Below are positions 26,631-35,346 of a DNA stretch of 64,000 nt, in pieces (within the stretch, counting starts at the first letter, position 1; each line of letters starts with the position of its first letter). The translations under genes were made by a program, and so were the position numbers. Below the pieces are notes generated by a model. That model saw only the letters and a program-made list of their open reading frames with translations, was not told the DNA's origin and ran no database searches. Source of the DNA: Clostridiales bacterium (GTDB lineage Bacteria > Bacillota > Clostridia > Saccharofermentanales > Saccharofermentanaceae). Location of the stretch: assembly GCA_017615755.1 (NCBI GenBank), contig JAFZZM010000017.1, positions 1-64,000 of the forward strand, read 5' to 3'.

Positions 26631-28991
26631 TTGAAAGTGCGGAGTATAGCGACAAATTTGAATTGTGAGAAAACATATCCGCGATTTGTCCGAAACTGGA
26701 TAGAACGCGTATATGTCTCATTGTCCGGACGACCGCTGGTGTATGCGCTTCTAATGTGCCTTTCCGGATCGTATCTAGGTTACTTTTTCCCGTTGTACGT
26801 ACAGGTTTTGGTCTTCTCCTTGGGAATTATCGGGTCTTCTGTAGCTTTCTTTGTGTTTTCCTCAAGGACAGGAACCATTCTGACGATCTTGAGCGGTCTG
26901 ATACTCTTTGCCCTGTGTACCATGTTCTTCTGCCAATATGCTGCAAAAGCAGCGGGTTTGCCGGAAGAAGAGCATTATGAGGGGCATTGTTATGTTCGTT
27001 CAAGAAACGGGAACAGTGACGGATACAAGAATCTGACGATCAAACTTGAAACAGGCGAAACCGTAGCGTGGCTTACTGATTCGCAGCATGAATTCGGGGA
27101 AGAGTTGACCATAAGCGGAACAATTTCAACGATCCGGTCGAAAGGAAATCCCGGAGATTCAGACTATAAGGGATTATTCAATAACTCCGGGATATTCCGG
27201 TCAATTAAGGTCGATAAAGTCATAGAGGAGAAGCGTTCGGGTTTTTCACTGATCAATGCATGTTTTCGTCTTGGCGACAGAATCCGACGAGGTTGTTTTG
27301 ATATGTGGAACCGGTATACAGATAAAACAACAGCTGCATTTCTTTCTGCTATGGTAGTAGGGGATACAGCCCATCTGGATGATGAGGTAAAAGACCAGTA
27401 TAAGGATTCGAATCTGTATCACTTACTGGTTGTATCAGGGGCACATGTCGGTTATTTCACGGCAACGATTGCTGCTGTTTTTTCTTTGCTTTCTCATAAC
27501 AGGAAAGCCAGGATCATCGTCTTGTCTGTCTCGCTTTTGTTTTTCGGATTCGTGATAGGCTGGTCAAGTTCAGCAACGAGAAGCATACTCACTTTTCTAT
27601 GTGTTTCGTTTCTTTCTTTGGAAAACAGATGCGTGGACCGCCTATCCGCATGTGCTTTCAGTGCCTTGATCCTGCTGCTGAGTAATCCGTTTTCAATATT
27701 CTCAACGGGATTGCTGCTTTCTTTCGGAGCAACTTTCAGCATATTGTTGTTTGAAAAGAGAATGACAGGTATTCTGAAGCGTATCTGTCGACACTTCCCG
27801 GAAGAACTGGTTCGGGCTTTATCGTGCTATTTGTGTGCCAGTCTCGGCATGATGCCTGTTCTGCTAAAAATCGGTAACACACAATCAGTTACAAAACTCC
27901 TTGTCGTGATATTCGCATGTTTCCCGGCAGAGCTGATCTGTTCACTGGGCTTTCTTTTGACGATTCTGGCATTCCTTCTGCCGTTTTCAGGATTAAGGCT
28001 GGTGATGTTTTTTCCGCTTCGAGGCCTGGTCATGCTTCTGGATATGCTATCGGCCTGGGGACAAACGAAGAGCGCGTTTCATATCTCGCTGCATAATCTG
28101 TCCATGGCGGGATTGGCGCTGTTGGTAAGTATTCTGCTTCTTTTTGTCTGTAAAAACGGCATTAAGAAGAGAATTGTGGTCGCTGTGTTTTCGGTGTCAT
28201 TTGTGACGAATCTTGTTAATATTCTTCTTCGACCGGTTGATTCCGGTGCAAAGGTGTATTTTCTTGATGTCGGGCAGGGAGATTGTGCCCTGATATGCTG
28301 CCACGATAGGGCTTTTCTCGTTGATGGCGGGAATTTCGGATCATCAGAAAAGATACTTTCGGCTATGAATTATCTGGATATAGAAAAGATCGACATGGCC
28401 TTTGCATCTCATCTGGATTCTGACCATATCGGAGGACTGATAGAACTATATCAGAAAGACAGGATCCACAGCCTTTATACACCATTTTGGGATGAAAGTT
28501 CTGAAATGACGCAGTTGCAGGAAACTTGCCATGATTTGCCGGAATCGGCCATTTTACTGACATCCGGAAGTAGCATCAAACTTGGGGAAGGAATGAAATT
28601 TCACGTAGTCTGGCCGAGTCAGACAACTGACGGCGGAAATGAGGACTCCATGGTGATATGGGCTGAAATCCTGGGTACGAACATCTTGTTTACCGGTGAT
28701 ATAGGCGAGGAGACCGAGGAGAAGATCATCGGCCTGATTCCGGAGACAATCGATGTTTTGAAGGTCCCGCATCATGGAAGCCGGTATTCCGTATCCGAAG
28801 AATTCTATTATGAGAAAAAAATTGGTGCAGCGGTAATTAGCGTAGGGTATAATCTGTATGGACATCCTTCACGCGAAGTGATCGATGTGCTTGAAACTAA
28901 TGAAATACCGTATTTCCGGACAGACGAAGCAGGTTGTGTTGAGCTTCTGATCGGTGATGACGGATACAAGATAGATTATTACTTTTCATGA
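26631..28991 (+). CDS. comEC: DNA internalization protein ComEC/Rec2
   Basis: 786 aa polytopic membrane protein that forms the channel for single-stranded DNA entry during transformation. An N-terminal pair of helices is followed by a soluble OB-like part (about 110-190), the competence domain with many helices (about 230-530; LVVSGAHVGYF, SSATRSILTF), and a C-terminal metallo-beta-lactamase domain (FLDVGQGDCALI, SHLDSDHIGG, KVPHHGSRYS). The start is most likely TTG 26631, since AAAGGAAA lies six bases upstream; GTG 26637 is the alternative. No other com genes are in the window, so competence is not proven. Confidence 0.93.
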   Translation: MKVRSIATNLNCEKTYPRFVRNWIERVYVSLSGRPLVYALLMCLSGSYLGYFFPLYVQVLVFSLGIIGSSVAFFVFSSRTGTILTILSGLILFALCTMFFCQYAAKAAGLPEEEHYEGHCYVRSRNGNSDGYKNLTIKLETGETVAWLTDSQHEFGEELTISGTISTIRSKGNPGDSDYKGLFNNSGIFRSIKVDKVIEEKRSGFSLINACFRLGDRIRRGCFDMWNRYTDKTTAAFLSAMVVGDTAHLDDEVKDQYKDSNLYHLLVVSGAHVGYFTATIAAVFSLLSHNRKARIIVLSVSLLFFGFVIGWSSSATRSILTFLCVSFLSLENRCVDRLSACAFSALILLLSNPFSIFSTGLLLSFGATFSILLFEKRMTGILKRICRHFPEELVRALSCYLCASLGMMPVLLKIGNTQSVTKLLVVIFACFPAELICSLGFLLTILAFLLPFSGLRLVMFFPLRGLVMLLDMLSAWGQTKSAFHISLHNLSMAGLALLVSILLLFVCKNGIKKRIVVAVFSVSFVTNLVNILLRPVDSGAKVYFLDVGQGDCALICCHDRAFLVDGGNFGSSEKILSAMNYLDIEKIDMAFASHLDSDHIGGLIELYQKDRIHSLYTPFWDESSEMTQLQETCHDLPESAILLTSGSSIKLGEGMKFHVVWPSQTTDGGNEDSMVIWAEILGTNILFTGDIGEETEEKIIGLIPETIDVLKVPHHGSRYSVSEEFYYEKKIGAAVISVGYNLYGHPSREVIDVLETNEIPYFRTDEAGCVELLIGDDGYKIDYYFS

Positions 28992-29006
28992 GAAGAGAGG
29001 TAAAGC

Positions 29007-30050
29007 ATGGCAAAACAAGAGAAAAACAATATGTGGAAAAGCTTTTCTTCCGTTGTTAATGCCGGAAAGACAGATGATTATTCGCGAGTCTATCTGATTA
29101 CCGGCGAGGAGAAGTACCTCATCGAACGCACATTGAAAAGTATGAAGAAAATGATCGTTTCAAGCGGGGCAGAAAGCCTGGACTACTATGTTAAGGACTG
29201 TTCCGGCTCCGAGCTATCTCTTGATGAATTCCAGAGTTTGGTCGGAACACCGCCGTTTATATCAAAAAGAAGAATGACCGTGATCCGTAATTCCGGACTT
29301 TGGGCGACTCGTGCGCCATCTTCACCTAAGACATTGGAAAGCTGGAAATCCGCTTTTGAGGCGGTTCCTGAGTTTGCCGCTGTGTTTTTCGTTGAGGAAA
29401 AAGTGGATAAGCGGAAGAAACAGCTTATCGATGCGATTGCGCAGAACGGAATGCTTGTTGAGATCGATCTTCAGGATGAAGATGTGCTGAAAACATGGAT
29501 CCTGCAGAAATGTAAGGAAAACGGTCTGTCTATGCCGGGCAATTGCATAGCAAGCCTGATCAGCCGTGTCAATTCATCTATGCGTGCGATAGACAATGAG
29601 ATGAACAAGATCATACTCTATTGTGAAAATACAAAGACTAAGACGATCTCCATGGAACTGCTGGATAAGCTTTGTATCCCGGATGTTCACGCTTCCGTTT
29701 TCCAGATGACGGATGCCATCGGGCATCACGATACCGGCAAGGCACTTGAAATATTCACCAGTCTGGTGATCCTGAAAGAACCGATCCCGAAAATCAGATT
29801 GATGCTGGCAAGACATGTTCGTCACCTGATTTGTGCGAAAGAACTCGGAGAGGCATCCCAGATTGCTTCGAAGTTAAAGGTGCAGCCTTTCGTGGCCAGA
29901 AACCTGGTTAATCAGTCTCGCGGATTCTCAATAGCACAACTGGAACGCCTCTATAATCTATGCTTTGAGTCAGATGCGTGGGTGAAGAATGGAAAAATGG
30001 ACGATAAACTGTCGATGGAAGTGCTTCTGACAGCGTCAGGAAAGATATAA
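29007..30050 (+). CDS. holA: DNA polymerase III subunit delta
   Basis: 347 aa. Delta is the wrench of the clamp loader and opens the beta clamp. Seen: VYLITGEEKYLIERTLK at the N-terminus (a degenerate P-loop region), the middle domain with WILQKCKENGLSM and RVNSSMRAIDNEMNKI, and the C-terminal oligomerisation domain with ILKEPIPKIRLMLARHVRHLI (in part) and GFSIAQLERLYNLCFESD. It follows comEC by 15 bases; the comEC-holA order is common in Firmicutes. Confidence 0.93.
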   Translation: MAKQEKNNMWKSFSSVVNAGKTDDYSRVYLITGEEKYLIERTLKSMKKMIVSSGAESLDYYVKDCSGSELSLDEFQSLVGTPPFISKRRMTVIRNSGLWATRAPSSPKTLESWKSAFEAVPEFAAVFFVEEKVDKRKKQLIDAIAQNGMLVEIDLQDEDVLKTWILQKCKENGLSMPGNCIASLISRVNSSMRAIDNEMNKIILYCENTKTKTISMELLDKLCIPDVHASVFQMTDAIGHHDTGKALEIFTSLVILKEPIPKIRLMLARHVRHLICAKELGEASQIASKLKVQPFVARNLVNQSRGFSIAQLERLYNLCFESDAWVKNGKMDDKLSMEVLLTASGKI

Positions 30051-30057
30051 TTCACGA

Positions 30058-30086
30058 TTGACGTATATCTTGAATTAAGATAGAAT
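30058..30086 (+). promoter_or_regulatory. Sigma-A promoter for icd
   Basis: TTGACG (30058-30063), 17-base spacer, TAGAAT (30081-30086), 34 bases before ATG 30120. Confidence 0.85.
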
Positions 30087-30119
30087 AATGCGGTATTTCT
30101 AAGCATATCGGAGGATAAG

Positions 30120-31319
30120 ATGGCTAAGATTCAGATGAAAACTCCACTCGTTGAGATGGATGGAGACGAAATGACCCGAATCATGTGGAAGCAGATCAAA
30201 GACATTGTTCTTTTGCCTTTTGTTGATCTGAAGACCGAATATTTTGATCTTGGTCTGCCACATAGAGATGAAACTGATGATCAGGTTACGATCGATGCGG
30301 CCAACCGTGCGGTTGAGCTGGGTGTTGCAGTTAAGTGTGCTACGATCACCCCAAATGCGCAGAGAATGGATGAATACAAACTGAAGCAGATGTGGAAGAG
30401 TCCGAACGGAACGATCCGTGCGATCATGGACGGAACGGTTTTCCGTGCACCTATTCTTGTAAAAGGAATCAGCCCATTCGTATCCTGCTGGAAGAAGCCA
30501 ATCACGTTGGCACGTCATGCATATGGTGATGTTTATCGTGATGTGGAGATGTATGTTTCCGGCAAGGCTAAGGCAGAATTGGTGGTTACCTACGAAGATG
30601 GACACCAGGAAACAAAGTTGATCCATGATTTCAAGGCTCCGGGTATTATCGAGGGCATGCACAACCTGGATGATTCCATTACGGCTTTTGCTCGTTCCTG
30701 CTTTATGTACGCTCTGGATATCAAGCAAGATCTCTGGTTTGCAACAAAGGATACGATCTCCAAGGTATATGACCATAGATTTAAGGACATTTTCCAGGAG
30801 ATTTTCGATTCCGAGTTCAAGGATAAGTTTGAAGCAGCTGGAATTACCTATTTCTATACGCTGATTGACGACGCAGTTGCCAGAGTTATGCGTTCCGAGG
30901 GTGGTATCCTCTGGGCTTGTAAGAATTACGACGGTGATGTTATGTCCGATATGGTTGCTTCTGCTTGCGGAAGCCTTGCCATGATGACTTCTGTTCTGGT
31001 TTCGCCTACCGGTAAGTACGAGTATGAAGCGGCACACGGAACAGTTACCCGTCATTACTATCGTCACCTCAAGGGTGAGAATACATCGACAAATCCTATG
31101 GCTACATTGTTTGCCTGGTCCGGTGCTCTGCGTAAGAGAGGCCAGCTTGATGAACTCCCGGATCTTGTTGATTTTGCTGACAGACTTGAGAAAGCTTCGA
31201 TCGATGTGATCGAGGAAGGTGTGATCACAGGCGATCTTAACGCTCTGATGGATCATCCGAACAAGAAGGTAGTTAATACCGAAGAATTTTTGAAGGCGAT
31301 CGCCGCCAAATTAGCATAA
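30120..31319 (+). CDS. icd: NADP-dependent isocitrate dehydrogenase (eukaryote-like homodimeric type)
   Basis: 399 aa. The enzyme oxidatively decarboxylates isocitrate to 2-oxoglutarate, giving NADPH and a glutamate precursor. Seen: [15 protein letters not shown] at the N-terminus, ATITPNAQR, the substrate-binding [24 protein letters not shown] with the metal-binding Asp residues, and [11 protein letters not shown] followed by [13 protein letters not shown]. This pattern is the subfamily II (eukaryote-like) form, not the E. coli type. No citrate synthase or aconitase gene is nearby. A good SD (GGAGGA) and promoter precede it. Confidence 0.96.
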   Translation: MAKIQMKTPLVEMDGDEMTRIMWKQIKDIVLLPFVDLKTEYFDLGLPHRDETDDQVTIDAANRAVELGVAVKCATITPNAQRMDEYKLKQMWKSPNGTIRAIMDGTVFRAPILVKGISPFVSCWKKPITLARHAYGDVYRDVEMYVSGKAKAELVVTYEDGHQETKLIHDFKAPGIIEGMHNLDDSITAFARSCFMYALDIKQDLWFATKDTISKVYDHRFKDIFQEIFDSEFKDKFEAAGITYFYTLIDDAVARVMRSEGGILWACKNYDGDVMSDMVASACGSLAMMTSVLVSPTGKYEYEAAHGTVTRHYYRHLKGENTSTNPMATLFAWSGALRKRGQLDELPDLVDFADRLEKASIDVIEEGVITGDLNALMDHPNKKVVNTEEFLKAIAAKLA

Positions 31320-31334
31320 TATGGAGGAACTGAT

Positions 31335-31862
31335 ATGAGTTATTTTGAGTCCTGGACAAAGCATTCTGAAACTGTTGAGAATGAAGCAGATTATAAGGCC
31401 TATATTTCCAAGTACTATGAGCTGGAGAAGAATGCATATGATGCAATCCTTACCAAGTATCCGGATAATGAAGACCTTTTGAACGGTAAGGCTATTGAAC
31501 TGGCCGAGAAGTTGGGCTTCAAGAAGGACGATATGGAGATCTTTGTTGGTTTCCTCGAGGGTATCGCTTCCAGCTTGACAGAAGAATACGACTATAAGTC
31601 TGTTACTGACGATTCGGAAGTTTCTTTGAAGGTTGACTATGAGAAGCTTTACTACAACATGCACGATGCAAAAGCAGAGTGGCTCTATTCCCTTAAGAGC
31701 TGGAAGAATGTTCTGACAGACGAGAAGATGCAGGAGATCACAAAGCAGTATCGTACAGACAACATTGCACATGTTGAGAAGATCGGACGTAATGATCCGT
31801 GTCCGTGCGGTTCCGGTAAAAAGTACAAGAAGTGCTGCGGAAAGAAAACTGAACAGGAGTAA
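31335..31862 (+). CDS. SEC-C metal-binding motif protein, unknown function
   Basis: 175 aa, acidic and helical, with no signal or membrane segment. It ends with a complete SEC-C zinc motif ([17 protein letters not shown]), almost identical to the tail of SecA in this window ([17 protein letters not shown]). The N-terminal 150 residues are not recognised. SEC-C tails bind zinc and, in SecA, contact SecB or ribosomes. A ribosome or SecA-related role is only a guess. It follows icd by 15 bases with SD GGAGG and is likely co-transcribed. Confidence 0.82.
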   Translation: MSYFESWTKHSETVENEADYKAYISKYYELEKNAYDAILTKYPDNEDLLNGKAIELAEKLGFKKDDMEIFVGFLEGIASSLTEEYDYKSVTDDSEVSLKVDYEKLYYNMHDAKAEWLYSLKSWKNVLTDEKMQEITKQYRTDNIAHVEKIGRNDPCPCGSGKKYKKCCGKKTEQE

Positions 31863-31868
31863 TTACTC

Positions 31869-31897
31869 TTACAGTTAAACTAAAAACTGAATAGTGT
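31869..31897 (+). promoter_or_regulatory. Candidate promoter for radC leader
   Basis: TTACAG (31869-31874), 17-base spacer, TAGTGT (31892-31897). Weak -10, but it is the best match between the SEC-C gene and radC, giving a leader of about 110 bases. Confidence 0.4.
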
Positions 31898-31935
31898 TGT
31901 GATATTCGGGCAGTTGCCCATATATCGGGATATTT

Positions 31936-31993
31936 ACCCGGTCATGAGATGAAATTTCATTGTTTGAAGTTTTCTCATGGCCGGTATTTTTTT
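31936..31993 (+). terminator. Terminator-like hairpin abutting the radC Shine-Dalgarno
   Basis: ACCCGGTCATGAGA pairs with TCTCATGGCCGGT (one G-U, one bulge), followed by seven T's that end three bases before the radC SD AAAGGAGGTGAT. The left arm CCCG can instead pair with CGGG just upstream (around 31927-31930). Either it ends the icd transcript with leaky read-through, or it is an attenuator in the radC leader. Confidence 0.7.
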
Positions 31994-32011
31994 GCAAAGG
32001 AGGTGATAAAA

Positions 32012-32743
32012 GTGAAAATTTGTGAGATGAATCCATCCGTCAGACCTTATGAGAGACTTGAAGAATTCGGAGCGGAAGCGCTTTCTGATGAAGAATTGCT
32101 TGCCATACTGGTCAGAAGCGGCACGAAAGGACGTTCAGCTCGAGATATTGCATCTGATGTCCTTTCCCAGACCGGCCTGCATGACGGACTACCCGGCCTT
32201 TCCAGGATCACGCTCGAAGAATTGAGCGAACTGGAAGGAATCGGAAGAGTCAAGGCAATCCTCATCAAGGCGTGTGTGGAAATCGGAAGACGGTGCGCGA
32301 TTGGAGCAAACGCAATGGATAAGGTGCAGTTTCTTTCATCAGATATGGCTAAGACGTATTTTTCGGCCAAAATGTCATTTCTGGAAAGCGAAGAAGTGCA
32401 TGTAGTGCTTCTGGATAGCAAGAAACACATGATCGTCCACGAAGTTGTTTCTAAAGGCGGTCTGAACCGGATTTCATTTATTTCAAAAGAACTATTCCGG
32501 TTGGCTGTTCGCGTGAATGCGGCCGGGTTGATCATTGCCCATAATCATCCGAGTGGAGATCCGGTTCCAAGTGAGGAAGATGTGGAAACTACACAGGACC
32601 TGATTCGCTGTGGCCTAATGATCGGAATTGAAGTATTAGACCACATCGTAGTTGGTCGAGGTGTGGCTACAAGTATGAAAGAATCAGGATTTATTAGTGA
32701 AAAGAAGATTATTGAAAAGGAGAATAATGATGAAAACAGATAA
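32012..32743 (+). CDS. radC: RadC/DUF2466 family JAB-domain protein
   Basis: 243 aa. It has an N-terminal UPF0758 region with a helix-hairpin-helix (LSELEGIGRVKAILIKACVE) and a C-terminal JAB1/MPN-type metalloprotease domain with IIAHNHPSGDPVPSEEDV (His-x-His-Asp-type metal site). The name RadC is historical, and a repair role is disputed. GTG 32012 is chosen because a full SD (AAAGGAGGTGAT) lies at the right distance. An upstream ATG at 31949 sits inside the leader hairpin, and ATG 32027 is possible. It overlaps the next gene by 17 bases. Confidence 0.92.
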   Translation: MKICEMNPSVRPYERLEEFGAEALSDEELLAILVRSGTKGRSARDIASDVLSQTGLHDGLPGLSRITLEELSELEGIGRVKAILIKACVEIGRRCAIGANAMDKVQFLSSDMAKTYFSAKMSFLESEEVHVVLLDSKKHMIVHEVVSKGGLNRISFISKELFRLAVRVNAAGLIIAHNHPSGDPVPSEEDVETTQDLIRCGLMIGIEVLDHIVVGRGVATSMKESGFISEKKIIEKENNDENR

Positions 32744-33668
32744 TGAAACAAAACAGCAGGTGCTTTCTTTTGATGAGTTTATGGATGTTTTTCGTGATAA
32801 ACTGCTCGATGCGCACGAAAAACAGCCGGTGACATTTGAGATCAAGGAAGAACTTATCATGAAGAGTTCTTCGGAGCTTCACGGGATCATCGTGCGGTCA
32901 TCCGGCAAAAGCGTGGCGCCGGTATTCTATTATGAAGACTTCTATCGCTCATACATTAACGGAGTCAGTATTGATAGCAGTGTGAAGCAGATTTTCGACT
33001 ATATGCTTAAGAATGATCTTCCGGGAGAAGATTTCGGCGATAAGATAAGCAGATGGAAAGAGGCGAAGGATCACTTGATCATCAAGCTTATTAATGCGCA
33101 AAGGAACCGAAAACTGCTGAAAGATGTGCCTCACAGAAGGATCGGAGATATGGCTGCCATAGTTCAGATCCATATCGAAAGTGAAGAAATCGGGGCCGGT
33201 ACGGTCATCGTTGATGATATGCTGTTGAGTATCTGGGATATTAGTACCGAAAAACTGTTTGAGCAGGCATTTAAGAACATGAACAAATTCGAGCTGGATA
33301 TCAGTGATCTGCGCTCATTTGCTCCACCGAACAAGGAATTACCTGTTGACGGACCAAATATCTACGTTCTTCGTTATAAGGCCGAGATCTTTGGTGCACC
33401 GGCTATCCTGAACACGAAAAAGATAATGGAATTTGCCGAGAAGAAGGAAACAGACTTATTTGTTATGCCTGTATCGATCCATGAAGCGCTTCTGATCGAG
33501 TACCGGGATGATATCAGCCGGGAATTTCTGTATGGTATGCTGAGTTCCATCAATTCTGATCATGCTGTCCAGGATAATGTGCTTTCGTACGAGGTTTTCT
33601 TATTAAAACGCGGAAATTCAGAGCTTACTTACGTTTCTGACGGTAGTGTGCTGAGTATGTGCGGGTAA
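32727..33668 (+). CDS. DUF5688-like protein, unknown function
   Basis: 313 aa from ATG 32727 (or 32730), SD AAAAGGAG. No signal or membrane segment. It contains SSELHGIIVRSS, APVFYYEDFYRSYINGVS and later IHEALLIEYRD, a pattern I recognise from DUF5688 proteins of clostridia, judged by eye. Function is unknown. It occupies the place where mreB usually stands between radC and mreC, but shows no actin-fold nucleotide motifs. A promoter for mreC follows its stop. Confidence 0.65.
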   Translation: MMKTDNETKQQVLSFDEFMDVFRDKLLDAHEKQPVTFEIKEELIMKSSSELHGIIVRSSGKSVAPVFYYEDFYRSYINGVSIDSSVKQIFDYMLKNDLPGEDFGDKISRWKEAKDHLIIKLINAQRNRKLLKDVPHRRIGDMAAIVQIHIESEEIGAGTVIVDDMLLSIWDISTEKLFEQAFKNMNKFELDISDLRSFAPPNKELPVDGPNIYVLRYKAEIFGAPAILNTKKIMEFAEKKETDLFVMPVSIHEALLIEYRDDISREFLYGMLSSINSDHAVQDNVLSYEVFLLKRGNSELTYVSDGSVLSMCG

Positions 33669-33707
33669 CAGAAATCTTCTGAAAACAGGGAAGCATCGTA
33701 GAATTTG

Positions 33708-33716
33708 TGGTATACT
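33708..33716 (+). promoter_or_regulatory. Extended -10 promoter for mreCD-mrdA
   Basis: TGG-TATACT (33708-33716) fits an extended -10 element. No good -35 is seen. Transcription would start near 33723, about 13 bases before the mreC SD. Confidence 0.6.
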
Positions 33717-33748
33717 TTTATGAAAGTCTTTATTTGGAGGTCTATGGC

Positions 33749-34732
33749 TTGCGTAAGCTATTTTCAAACAAGTTATTCGTAATTGCGTTGGTTTCGCTGA
33801 TCCTTATTGCTTTTATCGTATTCAGCGCGATTCCGGGAAGTCCTCTGTCCAACGTCACTAAACCTTTATCTGTAATTGTCGATCCTATTCAGTCTGTCTT
33901 TAAGAAGGCCGGCTCCAAGATATCTGATTTCTATGCCGCTATTGCGGAAGGTATGGAGATCAGAAAAGAAAACGAGGAATTAAGAGAAGAAATCGCTGAA
34001 CTGGAATACCAGATTCAGCAGGGAGAAGAGGCAAAACTCCGTTGGGAAGAATTAAAGAGTGCATTTGCTATTCAGGATACATTTGAGAACTATCACATCT
34101 ATGGTGCTTCCGTGTTGACCCGTGAGTCTGATGACTGGTTCAGTGTCATCCGTATCGATGTCGGTGAACGAGATGATTTCGACTCCAGTACTACTTCCTA
34201 TGCCGTCGTAGATGCTCGAATGAATCTTGTTGGAAGAGTAATGGTTACTGATGAAGATTCTTCAAAAGTACTGCCGCTTCTGCATGAGGGTTTTTCGGCC
34301 AGTGCAAAAGTCAACGTTGTAAATGGTGCCCTTGTTTTGGTTACCGGTGACTTTACGTTGAAAAACGACGGCCTTTGTCTCGTTTCAAGAATTCCATCCA
34401 ATATCGTGCTTCACAAAGGAGATGAGCTTGTAACCAGTGGTGAAGGCGGTTTGTTCCCGGCCGGTATACCGATTGGAGTAATTGAGTCGTTTGATGATTC
34501 TGATCCGGATAATCTGACCGCTACATTGCGTCCATACGCTTCTGTAGCAGATATCAAGGACGTATTCATTCTTGTTCCGAATCCGAACAAGGGTGCTTCA
34601 CAGGATGAATCGGAAGAATCGTCCTCTGAGACCACGACGTCTCCCGAGACTTCGCAGACAACGGCTACTCCTGAAACAACAGGGGAGACGGGCGAAACAA
34701 CAAATACCGATAACGGGGATCTGTCAGTATGA
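33749..34732 (+). CDS. mreC: Rod shape-determining protein MreC
   Basis: 327 aa. MreC is a bitopic scaffold of the elongasome that activates PBP2. A membrane helix (about 9-28) is followed by a coiled coil (about 68-105; EGMEIRKENEELREEIAELE), then beta-barrel domains with TRESDDWFSVIRIDVGERD, LVSRIPSN and GDELVTSGEGGLFPAGIPIG, and a Thr/Ser/Glu-rich tail. The frame is open upstream to 33707, but that region is the promoter. After the SD GGAGG (33736-33740), the first in-frame start is TTG 33749, spaced eight bases. An ATG at 33744 is out of frame. It overlaps mreD (ATGA). Confidence 0.9.
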   Translation: MRKLFSNKLFVIALVSLILIAFIVFSAIPGSPLSNVTKPLSVIVDPIQSVFKKAGSKISDFYAAIAEGMEIRKENEELREEIAELEYQIQQGEEAKLRWEELKSAFAIQDTFENYHIYGASVLTRESDDWFSVIRIDVGERDDFDSSTTSYAVVDARMNLVGRVMVTDEDSSKVLPLLHEGFSASAKVNVVNGALVLVTGDFTLKNDGLCLVSRIPSNIVLHKGDELVTSGEGGLFPAGIPIGVIESFDDSDPDNLTATLRPYASVADIKDVFILVPNPNKGASQDESEESSSETTTSPETSQTTATPETTGETGETTNTDNGDLSV

Positions 34733-35346
34733 ATAAACAGAAGCGAGCACGTCAGATTCTTCTATATGCACTGTATATTACCAGTGCATGCTGCCTTCAG
34801 GTGACTTTCCCAGGCTTTTTCAGCCTTTTTGGAAGGACCGCAGATCTGATGCTTGTTTTTGTTGTGCTTGCCGGATATCTCTTTGGCCCTGTTGACGGCG
34901 TTGTCGTAGGAATAATAGTCGGAATGTTCCGTGATTATTTTTCCGGCCCGGTCGTAATGGGCTTGAATCGTGAACCGGTTGCTTTGCTTGGAGTCGGTTC
35001 TTTGACATTTATGTACATCGGCCTTCTGTCTTCTTTGGTTTTTAGAAGAAGGTTCCGAAGAAAACTCTTTCTTGGTATTCTGCAGGTCGAACTGATGACA
35101 CTTGCGTATTATATCGGCGGTCATATTGTAACCTATGTTTACCTGAATGTTTCCGGTAATCTGACATCTTACCATTCACTGAAATATATAGTAGTTTCTT
35201 GTGTATTACCACAGTTGCTTGTGAATGCTTTGGCGTCATTGCCTGTTTTGTTGATCCTTCGATTCATCGGACCATACTCCAAAGGAGTTCGTTCGAGGCT
35301 CGTTGATGGATACAGTATGGAGGACAAACAATGGCAAAGCGTATAG
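34729..35346 (+). CDS. mreD: Rod shape-determining protein MreD
   Basis: 205 aa polytopic membrane protein with about five or six helices, part of the elongasome with MreC, RodA and PBP2. Recognised from its position and the pattern FGRTADLMLVFVVLAGYLFGP and GIIVGMFRDYFSG in the first half, typical for MreD. It overlaps mreC by four bases and mrdA by 16, so translation is probably coupled. Confidence 0.88.
   Translation: MNKQKRARQILLYALYITSACCLQVTFPGFFSLFGRTADLMLVFVVLAGYLFGPVDGVVVGIIVGMFRDYFSGPVVMGLNREPVALLGVGSLTFMYIGLLSSLVFRRRFRRKLFLGILQVELMTLAYYIGGHIVTYVYLNVSGNLTSYHSLKYIVVSCVLPQLLVNALASLPVLLILRFIGPYSKGVRSRLVDGYSMEDKQWQSV

Noticed and set aside
31889..32012. Known riboswitch class in the radC leader
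   Set aside because: I compared by eye with the ZTP, c-di-GMP and preQ1 consensus features and saw no convincing match; only the hairpin and alternative stem are supported.
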